Below are positions 14,742 through 28,000 of a stretch of 64,000 nt of DNA, in pieces. The notes under the pieces are model-generated. The model did not search any database, was not told the origin of the DNA, and was given only the letters and a program-made list of their open reading frames with translations. Source of the stretch: Membranipora membranacea (Eukaryota; Bryozoa; Gymnolaemata; Cheilostomatida; Membraniporidae). The stretch lies in assembly GCA_914767715.1 (NCBI GenBank), contig OU612065.1, positions 8,122,001-8,186,000 on the forward strand, given 5' to 3'. Every line of letters starts with the position of its first letter. Positions within the stretch are counted from its first letter, which is position 1. The position numbers were made by a program, and so were the translations under genes.

Positions 14742-15678
14742 TTCATGTACAGTTATAGCAATATGCACCTATTGCTAGCTACATTGCTAGTATTCATCAA
14801 GAGAGTAGAATCAACCGAACATGCAAACAAAATTATCTTATTTTTTTATCACTAATGTAGCAGAATACTGATACTTAGGTCCAGACGCTCAATTTCTTGT
14901 TCTATCCAGTATGGAAAATGTGATCTTCACTCTCATATGTATGTGAAATATTTTTTTCCCAAAAATAGTTTGTAAAACATCCCTCATATTTAGGGACCCT
15001 TGTACAAATCAAAGTCTATTAGCATAGCATTTAGAATTTTAAGTTTGTGTGGAACACACAGCAACGATATAATGGGAAGAGTGACTCACAGTCACATAAC
15101 AATGGCAAACTCTCCACTCCTCTTTTGGCTAAGATAGTCATGTATACATGAAACTGTATGGGAGGATAGTGCAAAGCACCACAGAGGTATAAGACTTGCC
15201 TTCTCATGTTATCCAAGCAATCACCAATGCAGTGAGAGTGATACTATAAAGTATAAGTGGTACAACTATATTCCATGTTATAAACATTGTTTGGAAATTT
15301 CAAAGAAAAAAGAAAATCTAAATTATTGGACATAAAACCAGTTTGTCCCAAGGGCATATAAAAGACAATTTGTGCTGTAAATTTGCTCAGTCCATTGATG
15401 CTGTTATTTCTTTCTATACATGTTGCAATATAATTGCCAATATTTCGACTCCTGTTTCCTTTTTTACTTTCCCCTGTCATTTAATACAAAGATAAATCTT
15501 GTTTGAGGGCTCTCAATTTGTTTAGTGTGCAAAAAGATTTGTTGATATATTTTTTGATAGGATGTCACAGTCGCATCAAAACTGACTGTATCTTTACTAA
15601 AGCATCTCAAAAAACAGATTTGGTTTTTCTAGACAGAGAAACTGGTTACAGTTGTGGTTGCAATGGTCTTATCCAAGC

Positions 15679-15684
15679 TTTATT
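15679..15684 (-). promoter_or_regulatory. USP28: Candidate poly(A) signal of USP28
   Basis: AATAAA on the minus strand, about 335 bases beyond the stop codon at 16019-16021. Further TTTATT matches near 15720 are closer alternatives. Confidence 0.45.
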
Positions 15685-15793
15685 TTTACTTACAACGTTC
15701 CTTGCTTCACAGAAAATAAATTTATTTTGTTACAATCCAAAGAATATTTCATATGCACACTTTGAGAGGTCAACTGTAATAGTTAAAGAAAAA

Positions 15794-15812
15794 AATAAAG
15801 CCCGTGAATAAA
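15794..15812 (+). promoter_or_regulatory. CIC: Paired candidate poly(A) signals of CIC
   Basis: Two AATAAA hexamers (15794-15799 and 15807-15812) are the first on the + strand after the CIC stop at 14741. They lie beyond the USP28 minus-strand signal, which implies overlapping 3' UTRs. Confidence 0.45.
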
Positions 15813-16018
15813 GACCTTGAAACAGGAGCTTGTGATTACTACTTAGAAGACAAGTCGCTTTGAGCACCAGTTGCATTTGTTTCTATAGACACTATTAAAA
15901 CATAGACCCGCCCTGTCAACACTTCATCTAAGATGTATTATACCAAAATAAGGGAAAATTTCAAATGAACAATGATGCTTTTCTTGTGTGCTACCAGTAA
16001 TGTCTTTTTAACACCGAC

Positions 16019-19000
16019 TCAGCTAAATTGACTGTCTGCGATTCGTTCATGATATCGCTGTATTGCTGTCTTGTATTTGGCGCCAATGTCCAGAGGAACT
16101 TTCAGAATATCTCCCATATTTAGATCTGAAGATTGGGAAGTAGCTGGCTCAAACACCTGTCCTATAAAATCTGATATGGCCTCGGCTCTAGCAGCTGCAA
16201 GTATAAATCAATTGATATAGGATCGTATTGCAATATGAATACCAAGCAACGCATATTGCAAAATCTGTGACATTTACCGACAGATATAAGTCAACCATTC
16301 GTGAAGTAAAATGTGACATGTATATATGATAGACTGCATTATAAACCATACTAACAGCATAACAGCCTTTCATCACACTTACCATCCATCGTCTCTGTCA
16401 GTGCCAGATTGACCCACTTCTCCTTAACAGATCCCACAAAATTATTATCTGTGTTATCACCTTTCATACTGTCCAGAACGGGTAACACTTTGTGTAACAT
16501 CACTTTTAATGGTGTCAAAAAGTCATCTTCTGTCTCAAACTGAGCCAATGCCATCTCATTGAATCGCTGTCAATCATACATCATAAATGTAAACAATTGT
16601 GTATCATACACATGGCAAAGGAATAGGGAAGTTCATCAACATGATTGAGTGGTTTTGGGTTCCTTTCATCAAGCTAGCACACTAACAAGAGTCATCTTCT
16701 TCTACATAAATGCCCAATAGAGAGGACAACTCATACACTGTCTGGTTGCAGGTTAAGTTTTCTCACTCAGATGAGAGCATAACCCTAAGAATTCACTGAT
16801 GTATTTCAAAATTGAATCAGAATTACCTCGATACATTGGTTTCGAATTGATGCCAGCAGGTGAATATCGACACCTCTCATAAGCGGACTGCTTCGGTCCG
16901 TAATCTGACCACTCTGTATGATTATTGTGTTTTTCATATGAGCATCGTGTAAATAAGGCAACGCTTCTTCATACCTGCAATTATAGGCTGATGATGAATG
17001 CTGTCAGATATGAAAGTTTTGTTGAAGCAAACAGCATTGAAAGATTGGTAGCTGACCAAGAGATCTGAAATACTTTGGCATTGCATTGCCATGCAGTATA
17101 GCTGTCTCTACATTGGCTTAGGAGCACCTAACATTGTGTTTTTATTTTCTGTTCTTGTGTCTATACAGTTAACTTTCTCTAGATTGAATCACCGAGTAGG
17201 GGCTACTCCTGATGAAATTGCAGCGTAAAGCATTAAAGATAAAGTACAGTTGGTCAAGTTTCACTAAAAGTATTATAGCGTCTATGGTCGCAATAAAAAT
17301 TATAATGGTGCTGCCGATACAAACAGCTCCGATATATTGGTAAATTTGTGCGTGAAACAATAAACCCTCTGGATGAGTTGTCAGGCTGCTATACTCTCTC
17401 CAGAAATTATCACAAAAAGTATTAGGCCTAGTTGAAGGTGGGCTTATTAAATCTGCTTTTGTATAAATCTGTCATAGGGGAGATAACATACTGTGAACTC
17501 TTCTACACCCTTGATTTTTTAATTTTGAAATCGATTATTTCACTTACAATGTCCTAGTGCAAGTCAAGTCAGTTGTTTCGTTCATAGCTATGGGATTGAC
17601 TTGATATGAACATAGTTGATCTTTGCTTTCTTAAACACGACACAGTTAGAAGACCCTTTACTATTTAAATTTGCTTGTAAATGCAGCTTTGTCTGAAATT
17701 GATACTAAAAGTGCTCAATTCAGCTCTGAGTACTTATGTCACGTACTTTGACTGGTTGAACAACTGTATGCCTTCTACGAACTGAGAGAGGACAATTCTA
17801 AAGCCATGGTGCTCTCGGTGCCATTTGATGTAATTGTTTTGAAAGTCAGCAGATCCCTCGTAGTAGTTTGATGTCATCTTTGCTGCTTCACGCTGTACAC
17901 TACTCCACCTTAAATCAATCAATCAGTATAGTGAAATACTATCATTAGAATTGAGAATAGTCATGGGTCATGTAAAACATAAAAAGAATTCATATCTTTA
18001 ATTTTTTACAACAGAGCGCTCAACACAACAATCAATTTTATTATAACAATGATATACATATACACGCGCACACGCGCACGCACGCACCCACACACACATA
18101 TATATATATACATATATTTATATACGTACATACCCATAAAGAGGCGTATGTGTTGTATAGAAGGTCATTTATATTTCACCTACCCACTAAGGTCATGCGT
18201 ATTATTGAGTCTGGCCACCTGATCGGCTATTATCATCTTGACATCAGATGGATTGATGACTTGTCCGTAAACCACCAGTAGATAGATAGCGATGTGGGTT
18301 CTTGTGTCTGATACTGGTAATCGCTCAGATAGGTCTTTACTGGCTTGAAGATAGCGTTCATAACACTGAGTCACGAGCTGCAATACAATGTCATCTAACA
18401 TATAGTAGTACTACACATAGAATTATTCTGTGAGAGAGCCAAATGCCCTACAGCATCAAGGGATGACAGCGTAGTATTACATTGTCTGATATAATATTGA
18501 TCGATTGATTGGTTCATAAGAAGCTAATGGTGTCACGAAAATTAGGGACTTGCGTAAGTCATAAGTGAGAAATAAAAACCAGAAAACAGCAAACATTATT
18601 ATCCTGCATGTAATTTAGCTGATTGTAGCAGAATTGTTGAAGTACATATATACCTCCACTAAAAATGCACACCTTTTGCCAAGAAATTTCACAAAGAGCC
18701 AGTTTGTATGTTAAAGATAAAGATCATATAAATGATATATTCAAAAGCCTAAGCTACGTCCATAGACTTGATATATTAAGTCTATGGGTATGCCTGATAA
18801 TACATTTCAACAAGAAGACAAAAATACCAGCTAGACCTGGCAATAAGACAAAAATACCAGCTAGACCTGGCAATAAGACATTTTATTTCCAGCTGAAATC
18901 TAAGCTGGGCAGATTAATATCTGTACAGGAAAGCATCTTGTAGACCTACTTGTTCAAATTTGTTCTGAGGTGTTGGGTAGTCTTGAGATTTTGATATATC

Positions 19001-22000
19001 TCCGTATTTATTGCGGACTAACGACAGCAGAGACTGGGCATGTTCATGGGCATACTCATCGACCTCGGACTTAATACAGTGGACTGCTGTAAAACCTCTA
19101 CTCTGACTGCTTGCTACAAATAAATACAGAGTATTGTCATAATTATGAAATTCCTACATGTACATTATGTCTTAATTGTTGAATTTGTGCATTTTATGTA
19201 ATTATCATCCAAATGACATACTCAATGTAGAAAATGGAATTGTGGTCATGGTGTGTACCTATATCTGGGTTAACTGATGACAGAATGTCAGGAGCGCCCA
19301 GGCTAGACTTAGCCCCAGCTCCATCATGCTCTCCCTCTGCAGCTATGAGGGCTTTACTGGCATCCCACTGTTGAATTTCATCTTGAAGCTTCTGATTGTC
19401 ATCCAGAACATAGGCTTGCAAGTCATCTGGTAATCTGCCTAGTGCTTCTTCCTTACTGGGAAAGTCATGGCCTACAGAAACAACATTGGAACCTAATGAA
19501 ATTGTGCACAAAATAACAGTTTCCAAATCAATGTCAACCGCCTAGCAATTTTCCAGTTGGGTTCTTGTTTTACGGGTAATTTTTAGTCCCAGCTAGGGTG
19601 CAGTGATATAACCCATGTATCGGCTCTCTGAGCAGTGAATGCAGACACCCAAATAAAGAACCTGCTGTAAAAGATTTTGACAGTAAAGATAACTAGATTT
19701 TTAATGAATTGCCTCTGCTAGGTAACCTGAGCTTATTCGAATAATGAAATAATATACCAACAGAAAGATGCTAAATTAAATAAAACAATGCTCCTTTTTC
19801 TTTAGGGCCACCTTATAAAATCGAGTGATAATGACCACCCACAGCGCCATAATTACTGATTACGAAATTTGAATGACAGCAATGGCATCCGATATCACGA
19901 TCAATTCACATAGGACACATTTCATCATTTTTAAACACTTGCGATAGCGGGCCTGATTTAATTAAATCTTCTAAATTCCAAGCACAGTGCCAGGGTCAAA
20001 AGACTACAAAAAGAAAGAATACATTTTAATTCAAACAATTAGCAGACATAAGAACTATGCTTCACATGTGGCTGGGCTTACACAACCCTATTGTCATCAC
20101 ATTGTTTTTTAATTATATCCATTCTTTTTCTGGCAAAGCTACGCACCCATCACTATGAAATTGTCGCTGAAATGCTTTGATCACATAAAAGAATGTAATC
20201 TTTAAAACCTACATGGCCAACCTCTGACATTTGCACATCCTGCGGGGCCCAAAGTCATCATTCATTGAAAGATCAGAGATGTTCCTTTGATGATGCGGGG
20301 TTAAGGAGCCCTAAAACCTAGCGCCTCTTTAGGCAATTAATGAGCGCATCCGAATCAAATTAGTGCAGGTCTGAATTAACTCACAAGCTAATATAGAGCC
20401 GTTACTCAGTGCAGACAATGGCATAACGCATGTAATATATTAATACAGATTTTTGTCTCACGAGCTAATAAAATGATATCACCAGAAAACTTTGCATCTT
20501 GTACTTTTTCAATCTTAAAACAAAGGGACGAGGAAGCTACATTTAATGCGGTTACGGATTGTCTATGTAACAGATGGAATGACACAAGAAATTATAACCA
20601 GATCCCAGGAGCCGCAGAACAGCCAGCGTGGACTAAAATAACTACAAAACCTGATATAATATGCACCTTACATGCTACCCCAAATTTCTAAGTTTCTAGG
20701 TGTAGTTTAAAACACAGGACAGGACCCTCAATGAAATTGAATTAATTTTATATCAATGTACTTTAGAATTTTTTACCTGTTTTTAATAATTTAATTAGGT
20801 CACAGGGTTAGAGATAAACTCAGAAGTAATTTAGCTGATAGACTTCAAAAAGTTAGAATTATTTCCGTCGTCAACTTTCACCTTTAATGAAGAGCTACTT
20901 TCTGAAGCGGAGTCTTATAAGATGATGCAACATCATCATGGCAGCATTTGACATGAATTGATTTCTTACCAGTGAGAAGTACAGCACCTTCGCGAGGTTT
21001 TTCTTGATTATCAGTAGACTGTGTGTATATAAGACAGTAAGCACTGGCCGTTCCGTAACCTCCCTCGCTCTCTTTCACAACTTCCTGCCACGAAGCCTCA
21101 GTCACGCTGATATCGTTAAACTTAAGCCATGTGTTAGCCTCACGATTGTACACATAGGACCAATAGTGACCGGATACAGCCTCACCTTCATGTACCATCA
21201 CAGCGTGCAGGCAATATTTGTGCTAAAAAAGAAAATTTCACCAGTGGCTTCTTATCCAGCAGACAGCCTCCTCCTTTGTAAATTTTTGACACAAGCAATA
21301 TCAAAATATAAAACAAAAATATATATCACTACGGGTTATGACTCAGTGTGTCTACATTTGTCTTGTATGCACGGGGTATTACCAGCTTCAGATGTTCTTG
21401 CTCGTATGTTTTACTGACATCATCCTTGAGGCCACATATACATTTCTCATACTCCTCTATACTACTCATAACCTCCTGTTTCCAGCGATTCAAACATGTA
21501 GTGAGAACCTGCATCTCTTCCTCGCTTACATGCAGTGGTCGAGGTTCAGCCGCACTTGTGCTAGGAAATTTCGGATTACTAAAATACAGAGATTCAGGTT
21601 CAGAATGTTGTTCTACCAAAGGTGACATTCACACGGGACGAATTTGTTATTTATTTCTTTGTCTTTACATAGCATCAAGCAATATCACTATTGCTTTGTG
21701 TTTGGAAAGAAAGGAATTAAATTCAAGATTCCCCAGCACAGCACTGTAATCGAGACAGCTTTTAGAGTTGCATTGATCAGTAACGAGGTGAATATATGTA
21801 TAGTACAGTATTAGATCTATGAGAATACCTGGAGGATGAATGAGCCATAGATTGTGGGGAGGATTGAGAGAGTGCACATGGTTGAGGTATACTGTTATTA
21901 GACATCGCAAACTGTAATGAGTAATCTAATATATCTGATAATGGGAACTGTCTATCTCCTCTACCGTAATGAGTATATCTATAAATAAATAAACGCTATA

Positions 22001-25000
22001 TCAGTATATAAATATACATGTATTAGGTCACTGGTTCAAATTCTGGGTTAGAGATTTTGTTCGCGTAACATATACAGTTAACGTCACATTGTTGACACCT
22101 GACAGAACTATCAGCGCATCCTATGACATTGGATCGGATAGAGTGCATAAGAAGATTAACCCCATTATTTGACTATAGCAGCCTCGGGACTGGGTTTTGT
22201 TGCCAGACCTTTAAAATTCCTAAAATCGGCTGCTAACCACCTGACTGTTGTCTGAACATGTCTAGAAATAGATCCTTTTCTTTCATGATAATTCTTTTCT
22301 TCTCAGACCAATTAAAATAATCAGCAACGTAAGAACTCCCATCAGTGATGATCATAGTTACAATACATAGAAATATAATTACCAATCACTTTTTCTTAGC
22401 TGCTGGTGCTTTATTGTTTGATTAGAGCTAAATAGCCTTACATAATCAAAACATGATTTTTGGCTGCAGCTTTAGAATGGACCGGATCTTTTCATATTGT
22501 ATCCATACATTGCTACGCAAAAGTGTACCAGCTTCAAGTGCATTTCACATGATCAGAAATCAACCTGGTCAGCAGGACGGAATGCTCGGGCCAAAAAGGA
22601 TGGAAAACAGGAAGTAACAATCGATTTCTATATCATAGAAATTCATCATGTTTATTAAAGGGTCCAAAATAGAGAGTATTTATTGATTGAGCAGACCAGT
22701 ACATTGAATTTTGCTAATGTAGCTATGAGGAGACAGTGGTGGAAACTTACTTGTGCAAATCAGTTTCAAGTTTTGATAGTTCCATGCGCAGTCGAGTCAG
22801 TTTGTCTCTTTTTGCTCGCACTTCATCTTTATTTTGCTCTACATATCTGCAACAATTAGTTCATAGAAATTTAACCACACCATTTTTGAGCAATGATTAT
22901 GAGATGCACAGCACGGGACAGTTGTAAATATCATTCCTGCATTAAAAAAAATGCTAGCAATAAGCACAATGGAAATGTAAAATTGAATCATCAAAAGCTA
23001 CAGGGTACTGGCACTGAAGTTGACTTTTACCTGTCTAGATAAAGTGTCTGAGGGAAGGAGAACTTGTTGTGTAATTTTTCAGCCTGTGACTGCATAGTAT
23101 TATAACTGAACCGGGATAGTTCAAAGGTTAATAATGGAGGCAGGTGTGAAAACCATTGCTAAAAAAGACAAAATACAGAAATAAAAACATCAACTATGAT
23201 CTAAAAATGCAAAAAAGGTTCAATCTCACATTTTGATCAGACAGAGAAGGGTACGGAGTGGTTGTTGAAACACCAATATTGTGCCAACTAGAAGCTTATC
23301 AACATTGTTACTATGACAGTAATAGGTGGCCTACACAGGCACAATATGATATGTCAGTCATAGCCTCACTTCTTGATTTGACGTCTGGTCTGTATTGTTT
23401 GTTTCTATATCACCTTGTGCCAACCCGGCCTCTAAACTTTGGTGTATGTCTGAGAATCCAGCTACATACAGAGGCCATTGACCAAAGTGAGTATGTGTGG
23501 TGAATGTCTCTCCTATAAAATAAAGGTAGAAGGAAATAAAATATGTTAGTTCATTTATTTGGCGAAGGCTTGAACAGAAAATATCATAGACTTAATATAC
23601 TTAGTCTAGGGAAAATACTAACAACATTGTGGAATTATGTGAATTTGAGTGTGGTTCTATGAATTGGTTTACCTGCATTGGTTCCGTAAGTACGGACTTT
23701 GCCATAGAAGAGTTTGACCATTGAATTGTTATCATCTTTTTCTTTGGGAGGGGGATCAACATCCCTATAAAAATAGAAATCTTATAATATTCAGTATCAT
23801 AGCATCACTTGCTGCTTGAGGGGCCCAAAAAAATACTGAACGTAAAGAATTATGAATTGCATGACTTGATGCTGTTGGCAGTATGCCAAGCATACCAGCA
23901 TGTGGCCCAATGTTAATACTAGAGCCCTAAAGCTCAAGCTGCTGAGTGAAACGAATGTATGACATTATCATCCGACAGGGCCTTCAAAGGCGCAACGTAA
24001 TCAATCACAACATATTGATACATTCCTTCTAGGTGGTTCTCTCATATTTGGGCTGATTGGAGGGAGAGGTTGAATTGAGGTAAGAGTTCAGATGAGTATT
24101 GTTTAGCAGATTGATAGCAGCAAAGCTTGATAGAAAAAAAGGCCAGTAATCAGACAGGGGTGGACAATGATTAACGCCTCTTATACTACAGACAACACTG
24201 TGTCTGTATGCGAGATCGCGTATATTTGCCCAAACAGCCATACACAATGCTAATAATACAACATGTATGCACTTATACCAAACTAGCGAGACTAGAATAA
24301 CCCTTAGTAATCCCTTTGGAGAAAACAGTTAAATATAATATAAATACTTCGTTTGAATCTGCTGTAGACAGACAGACATTTGAGGATAGGCGATGTGAAA
24401 AAGGAAACAGATGTAATTGTACAAATTAGCTAGAATTAAGAAGTATCCTAGTATGTTTACATTAAGGAGGAACTTGGGTGGGGTGTGGAACATACATGGG
24501 CGTATCCTCATCTCTGCTGGTGGAATCCTGACTTTGAGATTGCTGTGACATCATTTCTGCTTCGGGTGTTTCGTTTTGAACAGCATGGTGAGCTCTGTGT
24601 TGAAACGCCTCTTCAAGCCAGTCTAATAACTTGTGTTGAAACTCGCTCACATCCTTACGAAAGATAATGCAGAATTATTTCAAGCAAGGAAGGCATTCAT
24701 TGGTTATTGATGATCTTTAAAACTGAAAACCACTCTGCGTTGACCATTTTTAAGTGAGTAAATTGGTAATGACATATTTACAGAAAAGATATGAGAGTTC
24801 CTCATCCTTACCTGCTGACCATTAGAGGAGTGAGCTGTCTGACCAGCTTCTCCTGAGCTGAATGAATGCTTCAGAACTTCAATAGCGGTGGATGGGTTCA
24901 GGTACTTTCTGTCAGAGGCCAACATCAGAGCAAACAATCGCTTCAACTCCACCATAAAAACTGCGATCTGATTCTCCTACCAATTATAGATATTAGATAG

Positions 25001-28000
25001 TTTCATACAGAAAGCATCAATGACTAGGGAACTCATCATGGGTCACATCTCGTGCTGAGGGTAACAGGCAAAAGTATTACATAGCTCTGCAACAATTAAC
25101 TGTTCGATACATATTATAATATATATGGCTATGTATAATGTGAAGGCATGTGTAAGATATGTTCTTGTTATATATTTTAGCATTCTCTGAAAATTGGGGC
25201 CACATGGACCACATACCTTGTTTAGTTCTTCAGACGGCTCATAATTCAGCACCAGCTCTCGAAACGTCTCTATATGAAACAACGACTGAAAACAAAAGAG
25301 GAAAGGGTTACAGTAAGGAGTTAGAGACTCCGTGGTTACAGCAAATTGAAAATCTGTACATATCATAATTTAGTCAAATGATCACCACATGCCGATCTGG
25401 ATTTTCGGGAGTCTGTGTGGGATGGAAGAAATGGTTCTCGCCGTACAGTAGAATTAAATACTACCTACATCCCAGATCGCATTATAATTCATGATGAAGA
25501 AAACTGATTGTCTTCTGGCCATGTGGGTTGCCTATCAGCATCAAGTCAATAAAACATCAATAGCACATTACAGAATCTTCGCCTACCGGTCAATATGTTC
25601 ATTTTGAATCAATTAAATTTTAATTCAGAGCATATGGGAGAGTCTGAGTATATTGACATCATCTGTTTGACAGCCTTTTCTCATCCAAATTGGTCAATAT
25701 CGCCCACCAAATATACTTCCTGATGAATGATACACTTTTATGTGATTGCCATATCAGTGAACTGAAAAGAATTAGTCCTACATTCTCCCATAAAACTATT
25801 ATGGCCAAATCCCCACACATCGATTATATTGAAGAATTTAGTTTTAAATTTATATCTTGTCAGTTTTGATCAGCTGATTGAAATTTTAATTTTGTTACAC
25901 TTTATAGATCTAGTAGCAGGTACCAGTAGGGTACCGGTTTGAGCTGTGATATCACAGACATACTGGCATATTATTGAAAACAAACTTTCTATTATATAAC
26001 AGAGTTTTTCATGATTCTTTTTGGGCATAGCTTGGTTCATTTAACTTGTGTGAACCATTTTTCCACTTGTTGGACTGCTAATTACTATCAATAAACACAA
26101 TAGATACCTGATAGGGAGGTTACATGATCATCTTAATAATGAACAGCTGGTTCTCATTTGGTAGCCTAGGTAGATATTTAATTCAAGGAGAAAAAGTGTA
26201 GAAACAGTGGTGGATATATAACATGAAAAGGGGGTGAAAACTGGTGGGCTACTGGCCGTAAAAAGAAGGCGGTGCCCAGAAACCAAGAAAGCAATTTCAG
26301 CCATGGCCACGCAGACAAAGCAGAAGATTATTTTAATTTAATTTAGTCAGTTTTGACTAAAGGCCGAAGTTCATAGAGACAAGCTGATCATAGACATACA
26401 GCTAACCCCTAGATCAAGTCAACACTGGGGCCCTAGGTCAAGGTTCGCACATCATTTCGGGAATTATTAGTATAAAAAGGCAGTGCACGCTGTAATAAGG
26501 CATGTTCTCCTGCGCCTTGTGAGCAAGCGGACCTGCAGATTAAAGAGCTGACTTCAACTGGATTATTTGTCTAAAGTTATCCAAGGTACAGAGAAACATC
26601 AGGTCAGGATATGAGGCTTTTTATATCAGCGCTTCTAGCGCTTAATGTAGCATTGACCTACAGTAAGCCAAGCAACAGTGTCAAGGTCGAGAGCTCTGCA
26701 GATTCTCAAGTGGTGAGTTATTTCAATAATCTACAAAAATATTTTCTGCCCATTTCAATCCATAAATTTCTCAGGTCATCAATATGCAGCAACAGAAAAT
26801 AGTGGCAATAAATGGATAATACGATGAAATGACTGGCTTATTCTATGATATTTCTTCCAAATTGAGTCTAACTTTTTAAGTCAAAATTGATCATTCTATA
26901 ATCTGTTAATTCTTTATAGGCTGTTGCTGGCGAGAACAAGAAAGGAGATGGGGATTCAATGTTTTACGGTTTCCTGAATGGTGGGTACAAATAACAACTT
27001 TGCAAAATATATATTGAGGACATGTGTGTGGTTCTCCTTAGAGTTTTTGAATATGTGAGATCTATGTTATTCGACATAATTTCAACCTTTCTGATATTAC
27101 CATTCACTCTTCGAGATCAAAATAAGGTTCATACAACCAGGAAGGATATGGCAATAATTCAGCTGTTTGCTTTCGGTATCACACTTTAAATAAGCTTACT
27201 GAATAACTTTTTAATTAAGATGCTGCTATGATCAAGTTATGCGTCGAAGGAAGTGATTGCTCATTTGCCACAGTTGGAGAAGCCAAAGCTCTAGATTACT
27301 CATCAATTGCTTCACTGTCTGCTGTGAAAGCTGAACCCAGTCCTCTGTCCAAGGCTCTCACACCATCCATGGCTACCATGTCTGAGTCAATCAGATCTCT
27401 GCAGGCACAGAAACTGGTAAGTATGGCAAGTCTTTCCATCACAGGAAATCAACAAGTAAATGATACCAATATGGTATGTTACAAAATTTACAAAAATATC
27501 CGCCTCGTGAGGTATTTTGAGCATAATATTTTCATGACTTTATTTTTGATTTCATGACAACTTGGTTCTCTGGGCTTACTTTAATCTGTATATAATTTAT
27601 TTGGCATTTCATTTGATGTACATTTTTGTGTGGGATATTGTGAGCACATCTCATTCTTTTTGTCTAATATTTCAGTTGCTTGAGAGTTTGGAGGCACAGA
27701 TGGCAGCTTTGACCTCAGCATCAGCCAAGGGACAGCAACTGTCAGAGAGTGCCAAGGGACAATTTGCCGAGGCTGTCACCAAGGGTGTACAGTTCTCTCC
27801 TAACAACAAAGGACTCGCTGCAGCTCCATCACCACCCAAGGGAATGTTCGCAGCCCAAGCCCCATCCATGAACAAGGGCTTTGCCATGCCACCAAGCAAA
27901 GGAGGTAAGCCAATGCCACATTTTTTTCTATGGAAATTTTCAGCAACCATTAAAAAATTATAAACATGCAATCTTAAAGGGCAAGGCTCTGTCTATCAAG

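Larger units (their letters stand above)
14742..16018. other. Tail-to-tail interval between CIC and USP28
   Basis: No gene was found here. On the + strand two AATAAA signals at 15794-15799 and 15807-15812 are the first good candidates for the CIC 3' end, giving a 3' UTR of about 1.07 kb. On the - strand an AATAAA (plus-strand TTTATT, 15679-15684) lies about 335 bases after the USP28 stop. If both are used the two 3' UTRs overlap antisense for roughly 100-150 bases. Several short open frames here look random. Confidence 0.55.

Noticed and set aside
15503-15811. 102-codon open frame on the plus strand
   Set aside because: It lies in the probable CIC 3' UTR and has no domain or splice logic.
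17743-17746. USP28 exon 19 ending at the GTGACA donor
   Set aside because: The overlapping GTACGT donor four bases earlier in the transcript (exon end 17747) gives the phase needed by the next exon; the other breaks the frame.
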